This document shows, piece after piece, positions 35,089-45,854 of a stretch of DNA of 64,000 nucleotides. The DNA is taken from the NCBI GenBank assembly GCA_000310025.1, contig FN649750.1:952723-1016722 (forward strand). The letters run 5' to 3'. A program made the position numbers and the translations under genes. This stretch comes from Ectocarpus siliculosus (taxonomy: Eukaryota; Sar; Phaeophyceae; Ectocarpales; Ectocarpaceae). The first letter of the stretch is position 1, and every line of letters begins with the position of its first letter. Under the pieces are notes generated by a model. That model saw nothing but the letters and a program-made list of their open reading frames with translations. It was not told the origin of the DNA and searched no databases.

Positions 35089-37410
35089 TCACTTCCCTGT
35101 TGCCGGATGTGCACCGGCGTCGTTGAGGTGCCTCCTCGCGTGTTCCTTCTCCTCGGGGGAGCAGTGCCTGGCAAATATCTCCACGATCTTGGCCTTGGTC
35201 ACTGGCTTCGTGACGAACCCGCTCCCCCCCATCTCGGAACACCTCGATATTACGTCGGACTGCACGTTTGCCGAGACGAAGATCACAGGAGTCTCCTTGT
35301 TGCGAGTGCCGGACCTGATCTTCGCGCACGCATCCACCCCGTTCATCACGGGCATGACCATGTCCATGAGAACGAGCGAGTACCTGCCGGCGTCGCACAT
35401 CTGGACCGCCTGGAGGCCGTTGTCACACGTGTCGGCGTCTACACCGACGCTCTTGAGGATCCTCGACAGCACCTTCCTGTTCACGAGCACATCGTCGACC
35501 ACGAGGATCTTCGGGTGGGTCGAGTTTTCTTGGGGCTCCAAGGTTGTAATGGGATCCAGGGCGCACGCGATGGACGAGGCGGAGCTTTCGGTATTTTTTG
35601 CATCGTCTACGGTGGCGTCCGTGTATACTTTCCTGAGCGGTGGCACGGTCCCGCCGGGTTCGGGCGGGGTTTTCGCCTCCACCGTGAAGGTGACGGTGGT
35701 CCCCACCCCTAGGGTGCTAGAGCACACGATCTCTCCCCCCATGAGCCCGCACAGCTGCCTGCAGATGCTCAACCCGAGCCCCGTCCCCCCTACGTCCGTC
35801 CTGGAGTGAACCTGCTTAAAGGCTGTAAAAGCCTCCTTCGCGCTGTCCTGCGTCATGCCGCACCCGGTGTCCTGGACACTTACGCGGATGTAGCGCTTGG
35901 CTCTGGCTCCGGACTCGACTCTGGGCTTGGAATCCCCCTCCTCCACACAAGAGATGGCTGTGGCTCTGGGCCTGGCTCTGGGCCTGGCTCTGGGCTTGAC
36001 GTCCCCCTTCTTGATGCAAGAAACAACTATTTTGATGAAGCCGGCGTCGGTGAACTTCAGGGAGTTGGTCAGCAGGTTGATGAGCACCTGCTGTATCCTG
36101 AACCCGTCCCCAACGATCTTCTCGGGTACCCCGTCCACGAACTCCAGGGCAATCTCCAACTTGATCTTGTTGGACTCGTGCTTCATCCTGTGCGCTATCA
36201 ACGCGTTTTTCACGGTGCTCTTGACAACATCCTGCACCCTGATGGTGTCCTCCCTGATGTCCAGGAGCCCGGCCTCTATCTTGGACATGTCGAGGATATC
36301 GTTGATTAGCGCCATGAGAGTCGCCCCGCACGATGATATGGTCTTCACGTAGTACTTGGACGTGGAGTCAAGGTTCTTCTCCGCCAGGAGCTCCGACATC
36401 CCCAGGATTCCGTTCATGGGCGTCCGGATCTCGTGCGAAATGTCGGCGATGAACCTCGACTTGAGGCTCGAGTACCGCTCGGCCCTAACCCTGGAACCGT
36501 TCATGAGTAGCAGAGTCACGGCCAGGCTGGCAACGATGGCCACGCCGGAGACGAACAGATAGACGAAGAAGTCGCTGTACTCCTGATTGTCGAGCTCCGA
36601 GACAAGGATGTCCATCACGCTCGAGTTGAACCGCATCGAGTTGTCGTCGTCCAGGTCTCTCTGCGGTTCCGAGTCGAAGACCTTGTTGCCGTCCACGAAA
36701 ATCTCTACTTCGGTGCCGGGGAACGTCGACTCCAACTCCGTCACGAAACTTTCGAACAAGGCGTTGTATCTAATTACCATGGCGAGCACTCTATTGTTAG
36801 AAGGCCATGCCCAGCTGGAGATTATGGGGTAGAAGCCCACCCTCCCTAGCTCTCCTGTGTCTGCCAGGACGACATTGTCCAGGAACGTGGCCTCCCCCGA
36901 TTGCACCGCCGTGTCTATCGCGTCCGCCCTGGATTCTTCGGAATTTACCACCAAACCGAGGACGAGTTCATTCCTCGGAAATACGTACTCCACGACGTAG
37001 AGATCGCCCTCCACGTCCCGGTCGGTGATGTATCTCGGGACGATGGTCGTGTTGTACATCCCGCTCAACTCGCTGGCCACGGAGTCTAAGAGGGACGGGT
37101 CTACCCTCCTGATCAGTACCACCTGAGATATTTCTTCCTTGCTCGCCTGCTTGTCGGACAGGGTGTCAAAGTCGTCGGGGTCGGTGACATTGATGAAGCT
37201 CAGGGCGGTCACGAGCTCGGGCGTCGACGACGTCGTCGCGAAGAGAGAGAGGGCTCTCTCTGCGGAGAAACCCGACTCCTCGGAGTAAACCCACTCCTCC
37301 GCCGAGCCGCGGGAGGAGTCCACGAGCCTGGCCAGCAGGAATGAGCACGCGACACCCACCGCGAAGAAGACAAACGACCCTATCGAGCACGCGAGAGAGG
37401 CCTTGTCCAT
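35089..37410 (-). CDS. Intronless membrane hybrid histidine kinase (CHASE-like sensor)
   Basis: A 773-residue two-component sensor: ATP-dependent autophosphorylation on His, then transfer to its own receiver Asp. Order: membrane helix about 7-28; extracytoplasmic sensor about 30-280 with a CHASE-like core (LVLGLVVNSEESRADAI and a GELGRVGFYPI segment); second helix about 281-303; HisKA with H326 in SHEIRTPMNG; HATPase with N449, the DTGCGM box (D514) and GGTGLGL (541-547); receiver from about 634 with D639/D640, phosphoacceptor D683, S713 and K735. All key residues are present, so it is likely active. A 40-residue insertion rich in Lys/Arg/Pro (about 466-506), containing a tandem repeat, splits the ATPase fold. 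The gene has no intron, unlike its neighbours, which suggests retroposition or acquisition; brown-algal phaeoviruses (EsV-1 type) carry hybrid kinases, so a viral source is possible but unproven. The substrate is unknown. Confidence 0.93.
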   Translation of the reverse strand: MDKASLACSIGSFVFFAVGVACSFLLARLVDSSRGSAEEWVYSEESGFSAERALSLFATTSSTPELVTALSFINVTDPDDFDTLSDKQASKEEISQVVLIRRVDPSLLDSVASELSGMYNTTIVPRYITDRDVEGDLYVVEYVFPRNELVLGLVVNSEESRADAIDTAVQSGEATFLDNVVLADTGELGRVGFYPIISSWAWPSNNRVLAMVIRYNALFESFVTELESTFPGTEVEIFVDGNKVFDSEPQRDLDDDNSMRFNSSVMDILVSELDNQEYSDFFVYLFVSGVAIVASLAVTLLLMNGSRVRAERYSSLKSRFIADISHEIRTPMNGILGMSELLAEKNLDSTSKYYVKTISSCGATLMALINDILDMSKIEAGLLDIREDTIRVQDVVKSTVKNALIAHRMKHESNKIKLEIALEFVDGVPEKIVGDGFRIQQVLINLLTNSLKFTDAGFIKIVVSCIKKGDVKPRARPRARPRATAISCVEEGDSKPRVESGARAKRYIRVSVQDTGCGMTQDSAKEAFTAFKQVHSRTDVGGTGLGLSICRQLCGLMGGEIVCSSTLGVGTTVTFTVEAKTPPEPGGTVPPLRKVYTDATVDDAKNTESSASSIACALDPITTLEPQENSTHPKILVVDDVLVNRKVLSRILKSVGVDADTCDNGLQAVQMCDAGRYSLVLMDMVMPVMNGVDACAKIRSGTRNKETPVIFVSANVQSDVISRCSEMGGSGFVTKPVTKAKIVEIFARHCSPEEKEHARRHLNDAGAHPATGK

Positions 37411-38104
37411 GGCGCAGGACCTGTTACTGCAGTAGTAGTGCGTCCGTCTCTGTGAACGTCGACTGACACACAGTCGAATATGACGTCAAGGTGTACAGCA
37501 GCACATGTAGTTCGCGTCTTTGTCGGATGTCAACAAACCGGGTGAGGGAGAGAGAGTGAGAGAGGTCGGTCAAAAAACACACACATACATACGGTCTAAT
37601 CCGAAGGATAGTTTAGCCTCCCCCATGCTGCCCCCTCCCTCACGGGGTCCCCAGTTCATGGCAGATAGAAGTGTTTTGTGTTTTCACCCGCACTAAGACT
37701 GGCGTCTTTTCATTGGCCACCCGGTTAGCGCGGTCGATGCTGATGATATTAAAAATACATACATTCGATCAGCCGGTTTAGCGCGGTCGATGCAAACAAT
37801 AAAAACACATTCGATCCACAGAGAACGCACTCGGTCGGTGCGGTCAAAGTTGTCGGCACCGAAAAAACATTCTGTGTCTTTCGCCGACCTTCGCCGAGGG
37901 TTCTTTTTTGTCACTCATGCCAACTTGATTGTATGCACGCAAAAACTGAAAATGCTGCTGTAGTCGGGAACTCTACAAAATTGAGCCGTGACACAGAACC
38001 AAAACAAGCATTACATTTTTTTCGCGAACCCAAAAAATGATACTCACTCCTGGTAGTTCTGTGTAGGAACAGGAACACAGGGACCATGGGTAGGGATGAA
38101 TTTT
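37411..38104. other. Upstream region of the histidine kinase / left flank of transposon
   Basis: No gene is visible. A diverged direct repeat (TTAGCGCGGTCGATGC near 37725 and 37778, each followed by an A-rich tract and CATTCGATC) could be part of the kinase promoter region, but there is no clear core promoter. Confidence 0.4.
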
Positions 38105-38121
38105 TTAACCCTTACGTGACT
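38105..38121 (+). repeat. Left TTAA site and terminal inverted repeat of the piggyBac-like element
   Basis: TTAACCCTTACGTGACT. It pairs in inverted orientation with 48034-48050, with one mismatch. Confidence 0.88.
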
Positions 38122-38576
38122 ACACCCCCGAATCGGGCATGTTAGCAGGCACGATAACTCTTATATGCGACAACTTTCGAACCGAATTGAGCTGTGGATA
38201 CCTGCGTCGACGACGGCTCGACGGTACGACTAGACCGCTCGAAAAGAAACAAAGTAACGACCGGGGACAGAAACAGCACGTCCCCTATACAGAAAATTGA
38301 AAGCCTGGGAGTTGCAATGCTCCGCAGCACCCTGCATCCCGCGCTGCTGCTGTGCTGCTGTGGACCTCAGTCCAGCACGCAGAAACGCGATAATGATGCT
38401 GTTTTTCCTCCTGCTTGTTGCGATTTTTCGCACGAGCGCTATGGACGGGGTTCCTGTGTATCACGTTCGCAAGGAACAGGAGCTAGCTCCCCAGCCGGCT
38501 GCGTTGGGCCAACGGGTACAGCAGCACATCGATGGATCTGCGTCGCGCATCATTTGCAGCACAGAATTGACAAGAG

Positions 38577-39379
38577 GTGGGAGGGTTATGGTCTTGCCCG
38601 AACCGCGCTGGTGTGTATACCGTAAAGCCGGATGGCCACTGCGGGTTTAGTGCGATGTCCGCGGGTGTGCAGGTTTGCCTCGGTAGAACAAGGGCCGCCC
38701 CCACCCCAGAGAACATGAGGAGCGTGGTCGCCCGTCGAGCCACGGAACATGTTCTTGGCGCATCCGGTGTTGAGGACTTGACAGCTGTACTCTCACCAGA
38801 CCAGCTTGGGCGGGCCCGGAGTGTGCGTATACCGGATGTTTTAGGAGCTGCCGTGGAAGAAATGACGGCGCCGGAGGATAAGACGGTCGGTTGGTTTCGC
38901 GAGAAAGCCCAGCTAAGTGCAACAACAAAATGGATTGACGTGACCTGGTTCTCTTTTCTGGCGTCGGAGTACGGGGTGAACATCATGTTGTGGGAGCCAA
39001 GCCCCACGTACGGCACAGTTCAGCCGTACTCAGCAGCCCTCACGGCAGGCATGTTCTTGTTCGAGAAAAAAGACAAAATGGACGAGGAGGGGGATCGCTG
39101 GGTGCATCTGCTCTATCGGAAACACGACGATCCGTGGGCAGCGCGCGAGGGTGTAGGTGAGGCAGGCCATAAACAGCACAACCACTTCGACCGTCTGCAG
39201 CTTGGACTCAACGTACATACTTCCTTCATCGATGTCGTCAGAGTTGCAAAGGAGAAAGCGCTAGGAATGGCGGCGCCGGTGCCGTCGGCGAGCGCCACGG
39301 CCGGGAAGAAAGCGCCAGGGTCCGCAAAGGTGGACGGAGAAGAGGAGGACGATCCCGAGTTCAGCATGAGACCAAGCGG

Positions 39380-39410
<31 letters not shown>

Positions 39411-39458
39411 CGGCAAGCGGAGGGAAAGGCTGCAGCGGGAAAGAAAAGGTCGGGGTGA
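38577..39458 (+). CDS. OTU-like cysteine protease domain ORF of the transposon
   Basis: OTU proteins are papain-like peptidases, mostly removing ubiquitin. The domain begins with VKPDGHCGFSA, the OTU Asp-Gly-x-Cys signature (D19, nucleophile C22), continues through KWIDVTWFSFLASEYGVNIM (the W...LA...GV.I strand) and reaches HNHFDRL with the likely catalytic H203. After about residue 225 comes a low-complexity Ala/Ser/Lys/Asn tail. The stop is TGA 39456-39458. The next ORF starts in the -1 frame within the same four bases and continues the basic Lys/Gly/Ala composition, so this ORF is probably the N-terminal part of one large transposase protein. Upstream, 38441-38610 in another frame (ALGQRVQQHIDGSAS and onward) looks like the missing N-terminus, shifted at a GTGTGT run. 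Family confident; activity not. Confidence 0.8.
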
Positions 39459-42400
39459 AGCGACCAACCGAGAGGCAGCCAGGGGACAGCAAGAGGCACA
39501 AGGCGGGGGGTGCACCGGGGAAGCAGCGCAAGGCGGTTGGTGTGCCGGGGAAGCGCAAGGCGGGGGGTGCACCAGGGGAGGGGAGGCGTGCCGCAAAGAA
39601 ATGCAAGAGTACGCCGACGGGTAGGAGGAAATCGGTGAAGAGCAACGGCCAAGTAGACGAAGCCAACTATGATTCCGACGGCAGCATCGGGGGGGGGGAC
39701 CACGAGCGAACCCAGGGCTCCTTCGCTAGCATGTCGCAGAACGAGAAGAAGGTGGTGGCCGCCATGAAGAAGATCCAGGAGCTCAAGTACAGGCGGGCGT
39801 ACTTGCTGAGCAACAAGAGGAGGGCGCGGGGTCTAAAGGTGGGTTTGTGTTCGTGTAGACTTTTCTCTTGGCATTTTCCAGGTGAACAGGCGGACCTAAG
39901 AGAAGACGACGATTTATGGTGGTGCAAAAGTTGAGTCCGATAAATAGTGCGAATCAATACTGCTGTAGCAGTTTCTTACGTTTTTTTTTTCGCTTGGAAT
40001 ACCGAGTAGAGAGTGCCCTATCAACGCTGAACAAACGCGTGTCTAGGTAGGCACTTTGTTTCGCCTCGTGTGGTCGCTAGTCTCTACCAAAAATAATCTT
40101 AGAAGTGTTGGTAAAAAGCACCTGGTTGCTTGCATGATCATGTTGACGCCTCCGTGCCTGGCTCCTGTTGCTCAACACGGGTGTGGTTTCCAATGTTGGC
40201 AGGGGGGCAACGAATGTCGAGTTCACGATTCGGAGTATGTAAATGCATGTGCGTGACCTGAACACCCTACTGGCCCTGTATGGTGTTACTTTTGATCGCC
40301 GTGTAAGTTTCACGTGAATCTCTCGCTCGCTCGATTCGTAGGTGTTAGTGACACCGTCGCCTCGTACGACTTTATTTTTTTTCGGATGATTGAACACAAC
40401 ACGGCAGGGTATGAATTGACACAACTGCCGCTCTGTTTCCGCTGTTTGCCGACGACGTGCTCAACCCAGCTCAAGGCCATACGCGACAGGGAGAAGGAGA
40501 GGCTCAAGAAAGCGGCAGAAAAGGAAAAAAAAAAACAGCTTCGGCCGCGGCAGGAGGTGGAGGAGGGGGAGCGACAAGAGAGAGAGGAGCTAGAGAAGCA
40601 GCAGCAGCAGGAGCAGGAGGAGTTGAACGCTGAGGCGGAGGAGGCCCCGGAGGTGGCGTGGACTGACCGCGGCATTCCTGACTTTGCGGGAACGACGGAC
40701 CACAAGAAGAGAACCCGGCGGCAAGCGGTCAGCGCTGCTTCGCTGTCGGCGTCCGCGCGATCGAAGTTGCCCTCTCTCGATACCTTCATGGGCGGCCGCG
40801 ACGAGAACGGAGAGTTCCCGCTGAGTGGTTTGATGAAGACGTGCTTCAACATGATGTTCCCCGACAAGGCAGTAGATCTTTTCGTGCAAAAGGTGAGCAT
40901 TGGTGTTTTCGTGTGGTCGCATTCCTTATTAAGTTGCACTCGAACAACTCACTAGGGGGGTTGCACGCAAGTAAGAGACCGAGCCGTTATGCGTCGGACT
41001 TGAAAGTAGTTCCGCGGGAAGGGGGGGAGGGGGGGGGGCGGGATGAATTGTATGACCTTTGTTGGTGTTTACACTGCATGATGTCGTCTGCATGCCTTGG
41101 TCGCCTAATCATACTGGCCGAATGTAGATCACAGCTCATCAAGATTGTCAAACACACGGGGGTTTATGCGGTGTTCATGCATACTTCCCTCCTGACGTGC
41201 TACGTACCAGCGTATCGTGCAGGGGGTGGTTTGCAAGGGCGGATGCAATACCGCGGAATGTACTCCCTGTAGAGAAGCACCCTCCCCCCCCCCTATCCAG
41301 CGCGCGGGATCCCTGTTATGTATGTTGTAATTTGATTACCGATATCCACCCGACCAACCCAACAATTGAAAGCGGGTACTAGGTAGATGCCTGAGAACAC
41401 AGTCTGTTGTGGCCCCTTGCGGTATTGCTTACGTTCCAAGACACCCGCGGAAGGCGTATGCGGATTAATTTAATCAAACATGTCTGTGCTGCCACGGCTT
41501 GCATCAACAATCATTGTGTATATATACGACACCTCGGCGCGACCTCTAGGGCGAATATGCTAATCTTCGCTCCGTCTTGTTGTCCCTGACCTCTTCCGCG
41601 CGAAACGTGATACTTTTCCAGGACAACAAGTACGTGAACCTTTGCACCACACCACCACCCCCCGGAGCTACGGAGAAGCGCAAGGAGCATCAGATGAAGA
41701 AGACGAGAACTCTAGGCAGGGTCACCCTGCCGGAACCCGCATTCGAGCGCAAGCACATCTACGGCATGCTGGGCATCACGATCACGATGGGGCTCACCAA
41801 GAAAACGCGCATGAGGAAGCACTGGAGTAGATCGTTGCACGACGACTATCCTCTAGTGAGGGCGTGCATGCCGCGTGACTTGTTCGAGCTGTTGTACTGC
41901 CGTTTCATCCACTGCTCGGACGGCAACGCTCCTCCTCGATTGTTGGACGAGGACAACACCCCTAACCCGGACTTCGATTCGAAGTGGCACATCAGGTGAG
42001 TTTTACCCGTCGGAGACTTCGAGCGTTCTGACTGTTGGACCACGCTCCTCCATTTTTTCATGTGGTGAAATAAAACGGCCTCCAAGCCGGCGAGTACCCT
42101 AGAATCCAAACCCAAAGGGTTCATGTCGTTGTACCTGTCGTTGCCCTACACCACCCGCCCTCCCCGTGGAATACTACACGTGACCACTACAGTAGCGTAC
42201 AGTTGTACACCACCCGCCCTCCCCGTGGAATACTACACGTGACCACTACAGTAGCGTACGGTTGGGATGATCATAGCTACGGACTAGCGTGGTTGGTGTG
42301 TGTAATCAATAGGCGAGCATTCGTATGTCCGTTCGTGTCCCACGAATGTTCTACAACAGATTAACCAACGCCACACCTCCGTGCTAATCTTGACGTCGCT

Positions 42401-44587
42401 TCACCGGCAGAGAGCTCGAAGACATCTTGAACACCGCGTGGACGGAAAACATGGACTTCAACCAGTGGCTGTGCTACGACGAGCAGATGGTGAAGACTGT
42501 GTCGAGGTACGCGCACTTCCTCATGAGACACCAGCCCAAGAAGCCCATCACCCACGGTACGCGGTTTGTGTTTCGTGTTGTATGGACGATTCCTGCCGAA
42601 TGTGTGTTTTCCTTGTGACGGCCTTGCGGTGTGAGGGCTCGGCGGCTGGGGACATGGGCGAAGACCTTGCATAGTATTCGGTTTTCAAGGGCCACCATGT
42701 GGTGGAGTTGTCATTTTTGCTTTGTGGAGTTGACCCCCCCCCCCTCTCCCTCTACTGGGAAAATAGGAGCAGGAACATTTGGCGTTTAGGTCACATGAAG
42801 AAATCATGCCCGTGGGCATAATCCAAAGCTCGATTGCTACACAGAGCTCGGCGGTGCCGAAAATGGCGGAGCTGGAACCGTCAATGACTGTCCACGAGTT
42901 TCAAGCGGCAAACTCGAATAGAGTGCAAACGGGCACGATTGACTGCTGCGCCGCCTTGTTAATTCGCTCCACCATTTTTCCCTATTCACGTTGTTCCAAT
43001 GCAGGCGTGAAGATGCTCGCGATCTGCGACGTCGCGGGGTACTGTTTCGTCAGCAGCGTCGAGGGTGGATTTTCGGGGGATCCCAAGCTGAGGAAGTGGT
43101 CTGACTGCCCTCTGGGACGGACCACTCGGCACGTTCTACATGTCCTGCTCGACGCCTGCAAGGAGTTCGGTGACAAAATCGACGGCTCTGGCGTGCACAT
43201 CGCAATGGACAACTACTTCACAAGCCCGACACTGTTCGAGTGTCTTGCGGCCCACGACATCTTCGCGGTGGGAACGTGCCGGGTTAACCGAACCGCTGGC
43301 GCGATCCCTTTCTTGCAGAGCCTCGATCGCATCCCCGTCAAGCGGGGAGACATGCACTTCGCCCGCGCCGGCAATGTCGCATTCGTGCAGTGGCTCGACT
43401 CGAAGGATATCATCCTGTGCAGCACCATCCACCTCGCGCAACCTCGCGCCGCCATCGGCCAGCCCAAGAAGGAAGACGACGACGGCGGCGACGACCATTT
43501 CGCACCTCTACCTTACAGGTGACCTTTTTTGTTGTTGTTGACCAGATTCATGTTTTTATTTCTGCGTCTTCATGTCGGATGCCTCGCTCGAGTAGCATGT
43601 CGGTCAAACTGGTTCGTGCAAAGGTTGATGGAGTTCAAAGTTTGGTGTTGCCAAAATGCAGCGGCTCGGGTTCATGCCTTTAGTATTCGGTTCGTCACAC
43701 AGGCTGTTCTCACCGACCGGGAACGTGCTTGGGGCTTGAGCATTGTAGTGTTGACAGGGGCTGATGCTACGCCGGGGTAAAAATAGGTTGCTACGTCCGA
43801 CGACCTCCATCCAGTTCGTCGTCGCCGCAGCCGCAAGTGTGGTGCCTGACCCATGTGTTCCGCCTGCCCCCCGCCTGCCTGCCCCTTTTCGTGCGTGTCC
43901 AGCCTGCGCAAAGCTGGGCAGAAGGGGAAACCCATGGAGCTACAGCAGCCGTGGATGCGTAAGGATTACGTGGCCAACATGGGGGGAGTAGATACGGCCG
44001 ACCAACAGAATGGTTCCCACGCCCATGACCACAAGGCGTGCACGAACTACTGGCGGCGAGTGATGGAGGCCAAGATTGAGCAGACGTTCACCAACATTTT
44101 CGTGATGTTCAAGGCTTTGGTAGCCTTCTGGGACGGTGAAGCGAAGGAGAGGCTCGAGAGAGGAGACCTAGACCTTGAGTCGTCGATGGAGTTGGAGGGA
44201 GTGGTGAAGGAGCTCCGCAGGTTGGCCAATCTTGAGAGGTCGGACTGGGACGAACAGATGTCGACGGAGCTCATGGGGAGGTGCGGTGTTGGTAGCCTCA
44301 ACAAGGGGGGGAGACAGGTCAAAGATACGGAACCCCCGAAGGACGTTTGGGGGAGCGTTCACATTAAGACAAAACGCAAGTGCATGTACCCCGGATGCAA
44401 GAAAACGACAAGAAAAGGGTGTGCCTGCGAGGCGTTCTGCGGTGCAGGGCGGGAGGGGGGCGGGGGGGTTTTGATGTGCAAGGGATGCTTCGAGAACCCG
44501 GCGAGGCACGCTAGGGCCGCACGGGCTGAACGGCAGGCCTCGAAGTTCGGAAAAAGGACACGGAAGGATATGAACTGGTGCTCGTGA
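39455..44587 (+). CDS. piggyBac-type transposase (DDE_Tnp_1_7), six exons
   Basis: It would cut and paste the element at TTAA. Exons with matching phases: 39455-39838, 40470-40892, 41622-41995, 42411-42556, 43005-43518, 43903-44587 (TGA), about 841 residues from 39455. Exons 1-2: basic linker and a long charged coiled-coil (RERE/KEKK/QQQE). Exon 3: N-terminal transposase fold (RKHIYGMLGITITMGL, CMPRDLFELLYCRFIH). Catalytic candidates: Asp of YDEQM (42478-42480), Asp of MDNYFTS (43208-43210) and Asp of GGVDTADQ (43991-43993), corresponding to D268, D346 and D447 of the cabbage looper enzyme. The C-terminus has a Cys-rich cross-brace-like finger (CMYPGC, CACEAFC, CKGC), typical of the family. 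There is no credible independent ATG: the GTG at 39455 overlaps the OTU stop, which suggests a fused or recoded product. Five introns are unusual for piggyBac. Confidence 0.9.
42147..42264. repeat. 59-bp tandem duplication in a transposase intron
   Basis: TACACCACCCGCCCTCCCCG begins at 42147 and again at 42206, followed both times by TGGAATACTACACGTGACCA and CTACAGTAGCGTAC. Only a base or two differ, so the duplication is recent. Confidence 0.9.
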
Positions 44588-45854
44588 CCGTTTTTTGTTG
44601 TTGTTGCGAGTGTTTCGGGCGGAGGAAACAGGGATCGACTCGTGTAAGGGTCCCTTGACATATTTTTTGGCAGGCAGACTGATCGTAGCGCATCATCTTC
44701 CCGTCCGTCATGAAAATGTTTTACTCCGTCGTTTACCTGTTGTGTCTTCCCGATAGCAGTGGTATTATAGTGTGGGGCGTTTGTGTTGTGTACTTGTTTA
44801 CCACCCATCTGTATCATGTAGCGGTCGAAGTACGATCGTTTTCATCCTTGCGAGATAAAGTGCAAGTTACTGAATCACAATATTGTAGGTCTTTTATTCC
44901 GCGCTATTTCTGAAAGCGTGTGTCTTTAGAGTCTGAAGCGTCCTCCGGGATATGCGGTGAAGAGTGCTTGTCGGGCAACTGTTGGTGGGCGCCGGCGGTG
45001 TCACCTGCGGTAGTGAGTTTTTAGCCCCCCCCCCTTTAGCCCCCATTCGCTTGTGACTACTGTCAGTGTTGTTGCGATTAGCCACGGCTCGTGTATCGCT
45101 CGTTGTGTGTCGTTTTTAACCCGAAACCTATGTGGCAAGAGCCTTAGGTTTGGCGTCGGTATCCCGTGCTTTGGTCGACAGACATGTTCGCACGTAGACA
45201 AGGAATGGAGTACGAAGTGTACAAGGTTTGCAGATACCAAGGTTTGCAGATAAAATCGAAAGAAGTCTTCGGCATCTAGATAAACAACGTTTTCCTGGCA
45301 CTTTAGTTTTTTCACTGCGTGCGGTGTAGTCTAGTCCTTTCGTGCGACAACGTCATACACACCACGTGCCGGTGGTGCTCACCAGTAGTTCAGAAACCGC
45401 AAACGGCATCGGAATCCAACCGTGTGCCAATGACAGACATTCCGGAAACCTTCATGCGATCAAGTCGTGAATACTTGCAAGATCATTTGTTCCATGTTTA
45501 TTCCATTTCTTCATCTCGAAACCAAGGCGCTGATCTCTGCGAAAATGCAATACACATCTCCCGGCGAGTGCGCCTGCAACATGCGACGAAACATACGGAA
45601 TTTTCAGATCACACCATTGCACCATCGGTTGTTCCACCGAGTTGTGCCTTGCAGCACTCTTTCTCCAAATAACCCCAGCGAATTGAACGACAAACCCAGC
45701 GAAACTCAAAGTCATGCGGGGGCACGACGCCCTGCAAACTAGCCGAGCGCAAACCTTGAGGGTCTGCTCGAAACTCTTGTAAGTACGAAACCCTCTCCAC
45801 CCCCCCACCCCACCCCTCAGGCTCCATGATCAGCCTAAAACACGCGCTCGAGAA
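44588..45854. other. Spacer inside the transposon between convergent genes
   Basis: 3' flanks of the transposase (+) and of the minus-strand passenger gene. No coding exon was recognised; open frames are short and compositionally random. Confidence 0.5.
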
